Shown one piece after another: positions 8,539 through 16,209 of a stretch of 38,803 nt of DNA (position 1 is the first letter of the stretch; each line of letters begins with the position of its first letter). The position numbers and the translations under genes are program-made. The DNA lies in assembly GCA_945860205.1 (NCBI GenBank), contig CAMARK010000043.1, forward strand, positions 1-38,803, written 5' to 3'. The notes below the pieces were generated by a model. That model was not told where the DNA came from, did no database searches, and saw only the letters and a list, made by a program, of their open reading frames with translations. This DNA is from Reyranella massiliensis 521. GTDB lineage: Bacteria; Pseudomonadota; Alphaproteobacteria; Reyranellales; Reyranellaceae.

Positions 8539-8566
8539 GCGCTACCACATCGGCGCTACCACATCG
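8539..8566. repeat. Perfect tandem 14-base duplication over the end of the PPOX gene
   Basis: The unit GCGCTACCACATCG occurs twice without a gap (8539-8552 and 8553-8566). The right copy contains the last codons and TAG stop of the leftward flavoprotein gene, so the duplicated copy lies just after its stop. It looks like a replication-slippage event. Confidence 0.9.
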
Positions 8567-9185
8567 TCTTGGCGGCGCGGCCCGGCCATTCGCGGTCGTA
8601 AGTCTCGCCACCGACGCGGTCCTGGCTGAGCGCTGCCAGGATCTGGCCGGCGCTGGGCAGGCTCTTCGCATCGACATGGCGCGCCGGGTTCCACAGCTCG
8701 GAGCGCACCAGGGCGCGGGCGCACTGGAAGTAGACGGCATCGACGGTCATCACCATCACCGAACGCGGCGCCTTGTCTTCGACGGCGAACGAGTCGAGCA
8801 GCGCCGGCTCGACGCTGAGGCGGGCACGGCCGTTGACGCGGAGCGTGTTACCGACACCCGGGATCAGGAACAGCAGCGCCGCCCGCGGATCGCGCACGAT
8901 GTTGCGCAGCGAATCGATCCTGTTGTTGCCGCGCCGGTCGGGCAGCATCAGCGTCTTCTCGTCGTGCACGCGCACGAATCCCGGCCTGTCGCCGCGCGGC
9001 GAACAGTCGAGCCCCTCCGGCCCCGAGGTCGCGAGCGACGCGAACGGCGAGGCTTCTATGTAGGCGCGATAGTGCGGCGTGATCCAGTTCACCTCTTTTA
9101 CGGTCGCAGCCTCGGCCGCCTGGCCATAGAGCGCTTCGAGGTCGGCGACGGTGGTGACGGTATGCGAGGCGATCGTGTTGGGCAT
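8556..9185 (-). CDS. Pyridoxamine 5'-phosphate oxidase family flavoprotein (MSMEG_1061-like)
   Basis: A 209-residue FMN-binding split-barrel protein. Characteristic parts are NWITPHYRAYIEASPFASLAT near residue 35, SPRGDRPGFVRV, the FMN-phosphate-binding stretch DRRGNNRIDSLRNIV, and DPRAALLFLIPGVGNTLRVNG. This pattern matches the FMN-dependent PPOX proteins typified by MSMEG_1061, which are probably small-molecule reductases or oxidases rather than vitamin B6 enzymes. It begins 12 bases after the DUF3883 stop, so it may be cotranscribed with the toxin-antitoxin unit. That placement may be incidental because it resembles a housekeeping enzyme. Its last codons and stop lie in a tandem duplication. 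Confidence 0.85.
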   Translation of the reverse strand: MPNTIASHTVTTVADLEALYGQAAEAATVKEVNWITPHYRAYIEASPFASLATSGPEGLDCSPRGDRPGFVRVHDEKTLMLPDRRGNNRIDSLRNIVRDPRAALLFLIPGVGNTLRVNGRARLSVEPALLDSFAVEDKAPRSVMVMTVDAVYFQCARALVRSELWNPARHVDAKSLPSAGQILAALSQDRVGGETYDREWPGRAAKTMW

Positions 9186-9197
9186 GTCGGGATCTCG

Positions 9198-10031
9198 TTA
9201 TTTGAGCGACGCGCGATAGGTCAGCGGTTCAAGTTGCAGTACTGCTTCCAACGGGGGCGTCAAGGTGAAGAGACCGGGCCGCCTGGAAAAGTCGTAAAGA
9301 CGATAGAGGCGAAAAGCATCCGGACGTTCCGCGGCCACATCGTTCTCGTTCCGCGTCAGGTAGAATGGCGTCGCATTGCCGCCACGCGTGGTCTTCACTT
9401 CGATCAGCCTTTCCGCCTCAGACGGATCGAACGAGTGGATGTCGTAACCAGCGCCGTCGCCTTCTTCTTCGGAAATCCATCGGACTTTTCGGGCAAGATC
9501 CGGCCGGTCGAGTTTGACGAGAGTCTGACGCTCGTATTCGAAGATGCGCTCTTCGCCGGCGCGACCGAGAGTGCGATTGAGCTGATCGCGCGCGGCGGGG
9601 TCGAATTTTCGGATCAGCCTTTCAAGGGCGCGCGGCCTTGTCGAAGCCACACCTTGAGGTGACGGAGGTGGACCGAGATAGAGTTCCGGCACTTCGGCCA
9701 GACCGCTGATCGGTCGTTGCACGAAAGGGATGGGATCGGGGTTCTTGGCGAGATAGTCGGAGATCGCATCCAGGAGCGCGCCTTGGTAGTTACGGCGTGG
9801 CTTGTATCCCTTGATCCAGGGGAGGCCGAGTTCGCTGAGAACGGCGGAGATGTTCTGATGCTTGAATTCGACAGAGCCTTCGTTTCGGCCGATGTGCTCC
9901 ATCAAGTTTCGGCGATGTTCAGTTTTACTGTACGTGTGGCCGCTCTGTTCGCCGCGAAGCATTTCGAAGTAGTCCTCGACAATCAGCCGGACCTCTTCCG
10001 GCGACCAATCTGCTCCTGATCTGGCGACCAC
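9198..10031 (-). CDS. DUF3883 domain protein, PD-(D/E)XK nuclease-like
   Basis: A 277-residue protein starting at a GTG six bases after the VapC stop. The C-terminal domain (about 155-255) has the DUF3883 pattern: RAGEERIFEYE (158-168), GYDIHS with Asp197, and LIEVKTT with Glu211 and Lys213. Spacing and motifs correspond to the Asp...Glu-X-Lys core of PD-(D/E)XK nucleases. The N-terminal part (WSPEEVRLIVEDYFEML, then TEHRRNLM and QNISAVL) is an alpha-helical region common to this protein group and may bind DNA. DUF3883 is often found in restriction or defence proteins. Here it is tied to a toxin-antitoxin pair, which suggests an accessory role, but neither cleavage activity nor target can be shown from sequence. 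Confidence 0.78.
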   Translation of the reverse strand: MVARSGADWSPEEVRLIVEDYFEMLRGEQSGHTYSKTEHRRNLMEHIGRNEGSVEFKHQNISAVLSELGLPWIKGYKPRRNYQGALLDAISDYLAKNPDPIPFVQRPISGLAEVPELYLGPPPSPQGVASTRPRALERLIRKFDPAARDQLNRTLGRAGEERIFEYERQTLVKLDRPDLARKVRWISEEEGDGAGYDIHSFDPSEAERLIEVKTTRGGNATPFYLTRNENDVAAERPDAFRLYRLYDFSRRPGLFTLTPPLEAVLQLEPLTYRASLK

Positions 10032-10037
10032 TGATCT

Positions 10038-10427
10038 CTACCAAAGCCGTTTCACGCCATAGGCATCGAAGGTCCGCTCGTTCGACACGAGTGTCAGATC
10101 TTCGAGCATGGCTTGAGCGATCAGCATGCGATCGAATGGGTCTCTGTGATGTCCGCCGAGATTGCCGGCGTGTTGGGCGTGGCGCACCGAAATGGTCAGT
10201 TCAGTGAATCCTTCGGCAGCCACCGTGCCGGGGATGTCATCCGCAACGACACGCGCATCGGGCAATTTGCCGATCCTATGTTTGGTGGCGATTTCCCAGG
10301 CAGAAGCAGCGCTTACGAAGACTTCGTTTTCGTCATCGTTGTCGATTGCAATGCGTGCGCGACGGGAGAGTTTGGGATCGGCGAACACCCACCAGAGAAA
10401 TGCGTGCGTATCGAGGAGAAGTCGCAC
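10038..10427 (-). CDS. vapC: Type II toxin VapC, PIN-domain ribonuclease
   Basis: A 129-residue PIN-domain protein. The acidic metal-binding residues are in place: Asp6 in LLLDTHAFLWW, Glu45 in SAASAWEIATKH, and Asp96 and Asp99 in HHRDPFDRMLIAQA, with a final Asp121 in SNERTFDAYGV. PIN toxins of this kind cleave tRNA or rRNA when not held by their antitoxin. The gene begins 3 bases after the antitoxin stop, the standard arrangement. Because all acidic residues are kept, the toxin should be active. Confidence 0.93.
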   Translation of the reverse strand: MRLLLDTHAFLWWVFADPKLSRRARIAIDNDDENEVFVSAASAWEIATKHRIGKLPDARVVADDIPGTVAAEGFTELTISVRHAQHAGNLGGHHRDPFDRMLIAQAMLEDLTLVSNERTFDAYGVKRLW

Positions 10428-10430
10428 GCG

Positions 10431-10658
10431 TCATTCCCAGAGCTTGAGTTCGCCCTCGGGCAGTGGCTCGAAGAACGCCGGGCCGACCGACCCCTTGCCC
10501 TTCAAGCGGCCGAACTTGCGCTTGGGTTTCGGCGCGACCGGCACAATCTTCACCACCGGCTCCTTGCCGCGCGCGAGCACGATCTCCTCGCCCGCCTCGG
10601 CACGAGCGACGAGCTTGGAGAGGTTCGTCTTGGCGGCGTGGATCGTGTACGTGGGCAT
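10431..10658 (-). CDS. Type II antitoxin, Phd/YefM family
   Basis: A 75-residue antitoxin. The N-terminal half, MPTYTIHAAKTNLSKLVARA followed by GEEIVLARGKEPVVKIVP, is the Phd/YefM DNA-binding fold; the basic and acidic C-terminal tail (KPKRKFGRLKGKG, ending in EGELKLWE) would wrap the toxin. There is no Shine-Dalgarno sequence before the ATG. Instead a promoter directly abuts the start codon, predicting a leaderless message. Antitoxin and toxin are expected to repress their own promoter through the TTAGCTAA dyads just upstream. Confidence 0.9.
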   Translation of the reverse strand: MPTYTIHAAKTNLSKLVARAEAGEEIVLARGKEPVVKIVPVAPKPKRKFGRLKGKGSVGPAFFEPLPEGELKLWE

Positions 10659-10693
10659 GATTCTAGATTAGCTAATCATCTTAGCTAATTCAA
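10659..10693 (-). promoter_or_regulatory. Toxin-antitoxin promoter with two TTAGCTAA operators; predicts leaderless mRNA
   Basis: Read leftwards: a -35 TTGAAT (10693-10688), a 17-base spacer, a -10 TAATCT (10670-10665), then six bases before the A of the antitoxin ATG at 10658, which falls at the expected transcription start. Two palindromes, ATTAGCTAAT (10667-10676) and TTAGCTAA (10681-10688), 13 bases centre to centre, cover the spacer and touch both hexamers, as expected for an autorepressed toxin-antitoxin operator. The -35 overlaps the stop codon of the preceding CoA transferase gene. Promoter strength and start site are inferred. Confidence 0.65.
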
Positions 10694-12066
10694 GCCCAGC
10701 GGGCGGGCGAACTGCCGAGCGGCTCGGCGGGGCGGGCATAGAAGGCGGGCGTCTCGCTCAACTGCACGATCGGCCGGAGATGGTTCAGCCGGCCGAACGG
10801 GCCGACGCTCTCGGTGATCAGGCTCGCCAGCTCGTCGTCGCTGAGTTCGGCCGCGCCTTTGCTGCCATCGATCGTGCCGAGGCTCGCGATCCAGTGCGCA
10901 ACCTGGACCAGCGAGACGCGGACCAGCCACGAACCGCCTTCTTCAATGCGGCGGGCGAGGCCAACCATGGCGCCGAGGGCGGCGAGGTAGCCCGCGATAT
11001 AGTCGTTGGCCTGCACCGGCATGTTGCGTGGCTTCTCCAGCGTGCCTTGCGTCGCAGAGAGACCAGTGACGTTCTGCACGATCGAATCGAAGCCGCGCCG
11101 CGACGACCAAGGTCCTTCGTGACTGTAGGCGCAGATGCTGACGCAGACGATGCCCGGCCGCAGTTCGGCCAGTCGCTCTGGCGAGAAGCCGCGCGCGGCG
11201 AGCGTGCCCGGCCGATAGCCTTGCGTGAAGATATCGGCCTCGCGGACCAGGCCGTTCAGGGTCTCGATGCCGGCGGGCTCGCGCAGGTCGAGCCAGGCGC
11301 AGCGCTTGCCATGGCCGGTGTCCATCAGGATTTCGGTCTGGTAGGGCAGGTGCTGTGCGGCGATATGCAGGACCTCGGCGCCGTTCTCCGCCAGCACGCG
11401 ACCGCTGGTCGGGCCGGCCAGCACGCGTGTGAGATCGAGGGCGCGGATGCCGCTCAAAGGACGATCGCCTTTTGGCAGCGGCCGTGGCGGCGCCTCGCCG
11501 ATCTTGACGATGTCGATCAACGGCAACTTCGCGACGGCGATGCCATGTGGATGGGCATTCCATTCGTCGCGGCTGCGCACCAGGCCGCCGACGCAATTGC
11601 CGGAGGCGATCGCCTCCTCGATGGCGAGGCCGTCCCATTTGGCGACGGCCTCGGCCAGCGCCTCGCGCGTCTCCGCCTTGGCGCCCGAGATGCTGAGCGC
11701 GCCGGCGCGGTGATGTGGATGGTTGGTATGCAGGAACATGGTCCGGCCGTCGCGCGTCGGGTAGTGACCGGCCAGCGGATCCCACGACACGGGCTTCTCA
11801 CCGTTCCGCCGCACGTAGGTGTTGGAGCGCAGCGATGCCGCCGCGGCGCGGCGATCGATCGTCACCGCCTGCGGCTTGCCGGTGCGCAGCCGCCAGAGAT
11901 CGGACACCGCCAATCCCACCGCGCCCAGCGCCGCCGAGCCGGCATGGGCGATGCGCCACGGCGTCGCGAACACCGGATCGTCGCCGCCGGTGAGCGTAAG
12001 TGAATCGTCGGCACGTCTTTTGCGGCCGAGCTGGCCAAGGACGTCGTGGACCAGCGCGTCGCTCAT
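10690..12066 (-). CDS. CoA transferase, CaiB/BaiF family (class III), rotated domain order
   Basis: A 458-residue protein preceded by an AGGG site. The usual N-terminal Rossmann start of the family, PLSGIRALDLTRVLAGP, appears only at residue 203 and continues with EADIFTQGYRPGTLAARGF and GPWSSRRGFDSIVQNVTGL; Asp327 there is the probable catalytic aspartate that forms the acyl anhydride. The first 190 residues instead resemble the rear part of a CaiB protein, including an AALGAVGLAVSDLWRLRTGK segment that recurs in variant form (AALGAMVGLARRIEEGG) near residue 370. The product would move CoA between carboxylic acids. It ends a leftward run with hydrolase, DUF486 and Bug genes. Substrate unknown; activity probable but not certain. 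Confidence 0.85.
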   Translation of the reverse strand: MSDALVHDVLGQLGRKRRADDSLTLTGGDDPVFATPWRIAHAGSAALGAVGLAVSDLWRLRTGKPQAVTIDRRAAAASLRSNTYVRRNGEKPVSWDPLAGHYPTRDGRTMFLHTNHPHHRAGALSISGAKAETREALAEAVAKWDGLAIEEAIASGNCVGGLVRSRDEWNAHPHGIAVAKLPLIDIVKIGEAPPRPLPKGDRPLSGIRALDLTRVLAGPTSGRVLAENGAEVLHIAAQHLPYQTEILMDTGHGKRCAWLDLREPAGIETLNGLVREADIFTQGYRPGTLAARGFSPERLAELRPGIVCVSICAYSHEGPWSSRRGFDSIVQNVTGLSATQGTLEKPRNMPVQANDYIAGYLAALGAMVGLARRIEEGGSWLVRVSLVQVAHWIASLGTIDGSKGAAELSDDELASLITESVGPFGRLNHLRPIVQLSETPAFYARPAEPLGSSPARWA

Positions 12067-12076
12067 CTATCAGCCC

Positions 12077-12802
12077 TCATTTATCGGCCCACGTATTCGG
12101 CATGATCCGGGTCAGCAGCGCCATCAGCGCGTCGGGGCAGGTGATGTGCGGATTGTGGCTGCAATCGAGCTCGTACGACTTCCAGCCGGCTTCGCTCTTG
12201 GTGCGCGTGCTGAACTGGCGGAATACGTCGCCCGGTCCGTTGCGCGTTGCATATATATAGTGGCGCGGCGGCGGCGGCTCCTTCGACTCGAGCTTCAGTC
12301 TCTGCTCGAAGGTCCGGATGGGCTGCGGCCGGCGGCGCGGACTGGCCCAAGCCACATCCTCGGGCGACGTGTCGGGCGGCATCGGATTGATGGGAAGCCG
12401 CCAGCCGTCGCCGTCCTTGGCGGCACCGGCGCGCATGTTGGCCTCGGCCTTCGGACCCACCAGGTCGAACAGGCTCTGGCCATCGGTGGGCGCGAAGGCG
12501 TCGATATATACGACGCGTGCGATGCGCTCGCGCGCCTTGTCGGCAACGCCGGTCGCCACCATGCCGCCGTAGGAATGGCCGAGCAGGGTGACGTCGGTCA
12601 GGTTCTCGAATTCCAGCACCGCCAGCACGTCCTGGATGTGGGTCGAGAGATCGACCTCGGGGCGCGCGAGATGGGCGCGCTCGCCGAGCCCGGTATAGGT
12701 CGGCGAGAAGAAATCGTGTCCAGCCGCCCGGAAGAGGGGCCGCATCTTCTTCCAGGCCCAGGCTGCGGACCATGCGCCATGCGCCAGAACGATCGATGCC
12801 AT
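12077..12802 (-). CDS. Alpha/beta fold hydrolase (esterase type)
   Basis: A 241-residue hydrolase starting at the ATG at 12802, nine bases after GGGAG; a longer upstream frame is not supported. The N-terminus MASIVLAHGAWSAAWAW gives the oxyanion-hole motif, Ser77 in LLGHSYGGMV is the nucleophile, and His in LDCSHNPH close to the C-terminus is the likely catalytic base. The layout is close to the plant methyl esterase/hydroxynitrile lyase-like group, common in bacteria as carboxylesterases. It sits 10 bases before the CoA transferase gene and 26 bases after DUF486, pointing to one transcript. No signal peptide is present; the substrate is unknown. Confidence 0.87.
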   Translation of the reverse strand: MASIVLAHGAWSAAWAWKKMRPLFRAAGHDFFSPTYTGLGERAHLARPEVDLSTHIQDVLAVLEFENLTDVTLLGHSYGGMVATGVADKARERIARVVYIDAFAPTDGQSLFDLVGPKAEANMRAGAAKDGDGWRLPINPMPPDTSPEDVAWASPRRRPQPIRTFEQRLKLESKEPPPPRHYIYATRNGPGDVFRQFSTRTKSEAGWKSYELDCSHNPHITCPDALMALLTRIMPNTWADK

Positions 12803-12828
12803 ATGCCAATACTCCCTTGATGCCGACA

Positions 12829-13188
12829 CTACACCGGGATCGGCGCCTTGAAGACGAAGAAGGCGCCGGCGCAGATCAGGGCGAAGCCCACCAGGTGGTT
12901 GAGCGTGATGCGTTCGCCGAGATAAAGGACCGAGAAGGCGGCGAACACGGTGAGCGTGATCACCTCCTGCATGGTCTTGAGCTCGGCGGCGGAATAGACC
13001 GTGTGCCCCCAACGGTTGGCGGGCACGGCGAAGCAGTATTCCACGAAAGCGATGCCCCAGCTTGCCACCACCACCAGCCACAGCGGCCTGTCGGTGAACT
13101 TCAGATGCCCGTACCAGGCAAACGTCATGAAGACGTTGGAGATCAGCAACAGGACGATGGGCGCGATGGCGGGAGGCAGCCAGGTCAT
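12829..13188 (-). CDS. DMT-like small membrane protein, DUF486 family
   Basis: A 119-residue, strongly hydrophobic protein with about four membrane-spanning segments (around residues 7-27, 36-53, 68-90 and 94-114). The sequence YGHLKFTDRPLWLVVVASWG, followed by EYCFAVPANRWG and the ending GFALICAGAFFVFK, is diagnostic of DUF486, a small relative of drug/metabolite transporters. It lies 8 bases after the Bug receptor stop and 26 before the hydrolase. Function is unknown; it could export or import a small molecule linked to the neighbouring enzymes. Confidence 0.88.
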   Translation of the reverse strand: MTWLPPAIAPIVLLLISNVFMTFAWYGHLKFTDRPLWLVVVASWGIAFVEYCFAVPANRWGHTVYSAAELKTMQEVITLTVFAAFSVLYLGERITLNHLVGFALICAGAFFVFKAPIPV

Positions 13189-13196
13189 CGATGGGG

Positions 13197-14162
13197 TTAC
13201 TCCGGTTTGATGCCGAGCTTCTTGATCAGCGGCACCACGGCCTTGTCCTCGGCATCGAACATCGCCGCAGTCTCCTGCGGCGTGGTCGGATAGGCCTCGG
13301 CCGTGAGGTCGGCGAAGCGTTTTACGACAGCTGGGTCCTTGAGGACCTTGACCATCGCCTCGTTGAGCTTGGCCACTACCTCGGGCGGCATCTTGGCCGG
13401 GCCGAACAGGCCGGTGAAGGTGCTGAAGGTGAAATTCTCCAGTCCCTTGACGCCCGATTCCTTCATGGTCGGCACGTCGGGCAGCTCCGGCAGGCGCTTG
13501 TCGGAAGAGATGGCGATGGCGCGCAGCTTGCCGCTCTTGATGTAGCCGATGGCGGCGTTGACCTGGTCGACCTGGGCCGTCACCTGGCCCGCGATCACGT
13601 CGATGCTGGCGGCGCCCGACCCTTTGTAGTGGATCAGCGTGTATTTCGTGCCGGTGGCATCGCCGATCAGCTCGAGCGCCAGGTGGTTGGTGGTGCCGAT
13701 GCCGGAATCGGCCACCGGGAACTTGCCGTCGCGACCGAGCGCGATGAAGTCGGCCAGGGTCTTGATCGGCGAACTGGGCGTCACCAGCAGGACGGCCGGG
13801 ACGCGCTGGATGTGGCTGATCGGCGTGAAGGCGGTGCGCCAGTCGTAGGGCGCGTTGCCGTAGATGGCGGGGACGGCCACCAGCGAGTTGGCCGACACCA
13901 GCAATGTGTAGCCGTCGGGCGCGGCGCGGGCCACGATGTCGCTGCCGATCATGCCGCTGGCGCCGGCCTTGTTCTCGACCAGCACGGTGACGCCCAGCAC
14001 ATCCTTCAGCCTGTCTGCAATGATGCGCGAAGTGACGTCGATGTTCCCGCCTGGCGCGTACGGCGCCATGATCTTGATCGGCTTGTCCGGAAATTGGGCA
14101 AATGCCGGGCTCGAGGCGACGACCAGGCCGACAAGGCCCGCCAGAATCGTATTCAGACGCAT
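13197..14162 (-). CDS. Bug family tripartite tricarboxylate transporter substrate-binding protein
   Basis: A 321-residue periplasmic receptor. The start at 14162 follows a GGAGGA site and opens a clear Sec signal peptide (MRLNTILAGLVGLVVASSPAFA). Motifs PDKPIKIMAPYAPGGNIDV, ENKAGASGMIG and PDGYTLLVS mark the first lobe; IHYKGSGAASIDVIAGQV and LPDVPTMKESG the second. As in other Bug clusters, no membrane subunits are adjacent. It heads the run Bug, DUF486, hydrolase, CoA transferase, and is separated from the upstream TRAP permease by 117 bases, enough for its own promoter. Confidence 0.93.
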   Translation of the reverse strand: MRLNTILAGLVGLVVASSPAFAQFPDKPIKIMAPYAPGGNIDVTSRIIADRLKDVLGVTVLVENKAGASGMIGSDIVARAAPDGYTLLVSANSLVAVPAIYGNAPYDWRTAFTPISHIQRVPAVLLVTPSSPIKTLADFIALGRDGKFPVADSGIGTTNHLALELIGDATGTKYTLIHYKGSGAASIDVIAGQVTAQVDQVNAAIGYIKSGKLRAIAISSDKRLPELPDVPTMKESGVKGLENFTFSTFTGLFGPAKMPPEVVAKLNEAMVKVLKDPAVVKRFADLTAEAYPTTPQETAAMFDAEDKAVVPLIKKLGIKPE

Positions 14163-14279
14163 GAGTTCCTCCCGTTTCTTTTTACGGGGCGTAGAAGAAC
14201 GCGATCTGCAAGCCTTCGCAACAATCGATCGCAAGGAAGCCGATGCCCGGCCTTCCGGGTTGTTCGCTCAGCGGTCGAT

Positions 14280-15572
14280 CTAGCCGCGGCCCATCACCCA
14301 GGTCGGCAATCCCAGGGCGATATCGGGGAAGGCCATGAGCAGCAGGATCAGCGCGAGCATGGCGCCGACGAAGGGCAACGCGCCCTTGATCACGTCCGCG
14401 ATGGCGCCCGTCGCGCGCAGGCTTTGCACGACGTAGAGGTTGAGGCCGACCGGCGGTGTCACCAGGGCTGCCTCGATGAGGATGGTCAGCACGATGCCCC
14501 ACCAGATGGGATCCCAGCCCAGGCCCACCACGATCGGGAACACGAACGGGGTCGTGAGGATCATCATCGAGATCGTTTCCATGAAGCAGCCCAGGATCAG
14601 ATAGAAAACGATCAGCAGCAGCATGGTGCCGACCTTGCCAAGCCCGAGTGCGCTGATGGCTTTCGCCACGCCGTCGGTGACGCCGATGTTGGCCAGGACG
14701 AAGTTCAGGAACTGCGCGGCGATGATGATCAGCATGATCATCGCGGTCGTGCGCATCGTTCCCTCGAACACCGCCTTGAGCATCCGCCACGAGAGTGCGC
14801 GCTCCCATGCCGCCAGCAGGAGCGCCGCGAAGACGCCCATGGACGCCGCTTCCGTCGGTGTGGCCCAGCCGGCGTAGATGGAGCCGACGACGACGGCAAA
14901 GATGAACAGGGGCGCCACGAGATCTTTCAGGGACCGTAGCCGCTCTCCCCAGCTGCTCGTGATCGGCGTTCCGCCCTTCGAAGGCGTCAGCAGGCAGTAG
15001 CCCAGGACGATGGCCATGAAGAAAGCGGTGAGCAGCAGGCCGGGGATCATCCCGGCCAGATAGAGGCGAGGGACAGAGGTCTGGGTCAGCAGTCCGTAGA
15101 GGATGAAGTTGATGGATGGCGGGATCAGGATGCCGAGCGTGCCGCCGGCTGCCAGCGTTCCCAGGAAGAGCGGTTCGTCGTAGCCGCGGATCTTCACCTG
15201 CGGCAGGGCAACGACGCCGACCGTGGCCGCCGTGGCCACGCTCGAACCCGAAGTTGCCGCGAACATCGCGCAGGTGCCGATATTGGCGTGCATCAGCCCG
15301 CCCGGCAGCCAGGAGAGCCAGGTCGCGATCGCGGCATAGACGCGATGGGCAATCCCCGACCGCAGCAGGATCTCGCCCAGCATCACGAACATCGGGATGG
15401 CGATCAGGATGTATTCCGAACTCGCGTTCCAGACGATATCGCCCATCGCGAGGTAGAGCGGAATGGAGGAGAAGAACTGGTTGAGCGCCAGGCCGAGGAC
15501 GCCCATGACGGCGGCCACCGGAACGCTGACAGCAAGGAGCGCGACGAGAAGGATCAGGGCGGTGCCGAGCAT
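14280..15572 (-). CDS. dctM: TRAP transporter large permease, DctM
   Basis: A 430-residue polytopic membrane protein with about a dozen hydrophobic segments, the large ion-coupled subunit of a TRAP dicarboxylate-type transporter. Typical family stretches are PMFVMLGEILLRSGIAHRVY, GGLMHANIGTCAMFAATSGS, GTLAAGGTLGILIPPSINFI and VTPPVGLNLYVVQS. It follows the small permease gene by two bases, and both follow the receptor gene, giving the usual P-Q-M order. Together they would import a carboxylate using the sodium or proton gradient. Confidence 0.95.
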   Translation of the reverse strand: MLGTALILLVALLAVSVPVAAVMGVLGLALNQFFSSIPLYLAMGDIVWNASSEYILIAIPMFVMLGEILLRSGIAHRVYAAIATWLSWLPGGLMHANIGTCAMFAATSGSSVATAATVGVVALPQVKIRGYDEPLFLGTLAAGGTLGILIPPSINFILYGLLTQTSVPRLYLAGMIPGLLLTAFFMAIVLGYCLLTPSKGGTPITSSWGERLRSLKDLVAPLFIFAVVVGSIYAGWATPTEAASMGVFAALLLAAWERALSWRMLKAVFEGTMRTTAMIMLIIIAAQFLNFVLANIGVTDGVAKAISALGLGKVGTMLLLIVFYLILGCFMETISMMILTTPFVFPIVVGLGWDPIWWGIVLTILIEAALVTPPVGLNLYVVQSLRATGAIADVIKGALPFVGAMLALILLLMAFPDIALGLPTWVMGRG

Positions 15573-15574
15573 GT

Positions 15575-16174
15575 CTAGCGTTTCTCCCCGGCGTTCGGAG
15601 TCCCGATGCCCAGGGAGCCGAGTTCACCCTGCACTTCCTCGTCTTGCGACGGCACCCCGATGGTTTTTGAGACTGTGGCGAGGTCGCCGCGCATCAGCGC
15701 CTGGACGCTGCGCAGGAAAGCCAGCACGGTGACGATCAGGAAAAGAACGAAGCCCGCGAACCAGAACGCCTGGGGCCAGGCCAGCAGGATCCGCAATGGC
15801 GTGTTCGACCGGTTCGAGCCGGCCAGATTGTCGAGGAATATCTCCCCGGCGCGGTCAACGATGGCCAGGACCAGGATCGCGAGGCCAACGATCGCGATGA
15901 GGTCGAGCACTGCCTTTCCTCGCGCGCCGAGATTGCCGTAGAGGACGTCGATGCGAACGTGGCCGCGCGTCACCATCACGTGAGCCAGCGACCACGACGT
16001 GCCGATGGCAAACAGATAGGCCGCAATCTCGTCGGAGCCCGAGAACGCAAACGACAGCAGCTTGCGGCTGACCACCTCCACGGTCACGACGACGGCAGCC
16101 AGCAAAATCATGGCGCCGCCGGCCCACGCTCCCCAGAGGGCGGCGACCGATGCGCCGCGCCACAGACGTTCCAT
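15575..16174 (-). CDS. dctQ: TRAP transporter small permease, DctQ
   Basis: A 199-residue protein with four membrane segments (about 13-35, 50-70, 90-110 and 135-155), the small subunit of the TRAP transporter. The start at 16174 is the ATG opening MERLWRGASVAALW; an upstream frame extension is not supported. The segment ISRK-like VSRKLLSFAFSGSDEIAAYLFAI, shown here only in part, and the HVRIDVLYG stretch are characteristic of the DctQ family. It is 35 bases after dctP and two bases before dctM. A soluble acidic C-terminal tail of about 35 residues is somewhat longer than usual. Confidence 0.9.
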   Translation of the reverse strand: MERLWRGASVAALWGAWAGGAMILLAAVVVTVEVVSRKLLSFAFSGSDEIAAYLFAIGTSWSLAHVMVTRGHVRIDVLYGNLGARGKAVLDLIAIVGLAILVLAIVDRAGEIFLDNLAGSNRSNTPLRILLAWPQAFWFAGFVLFLIVTVLAFLRSVQALMRGDLATVSKTIGVPSQDEEVQGELGSLGIGTPNAGEKR

Positions 16175-16209
16175 GCTTGTTTCCCGAGAGGTGGAGACCC
16201 CTGTGCCGC

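Noticed and set aside
12803..13081. N-terminal extension of the alpha/beta hydrolase
   Set aside because: It would overlap the DUF486 gene entirely out of frame; a good ribosome-binding site precedes the ATG at 12802.
14246..14259. Short hairpin CCCGG-CCTT-CCGGG after dctM
   Set aside because: Five base pairs in GC-rich DNA without a T-run are too weak to call a terminator.
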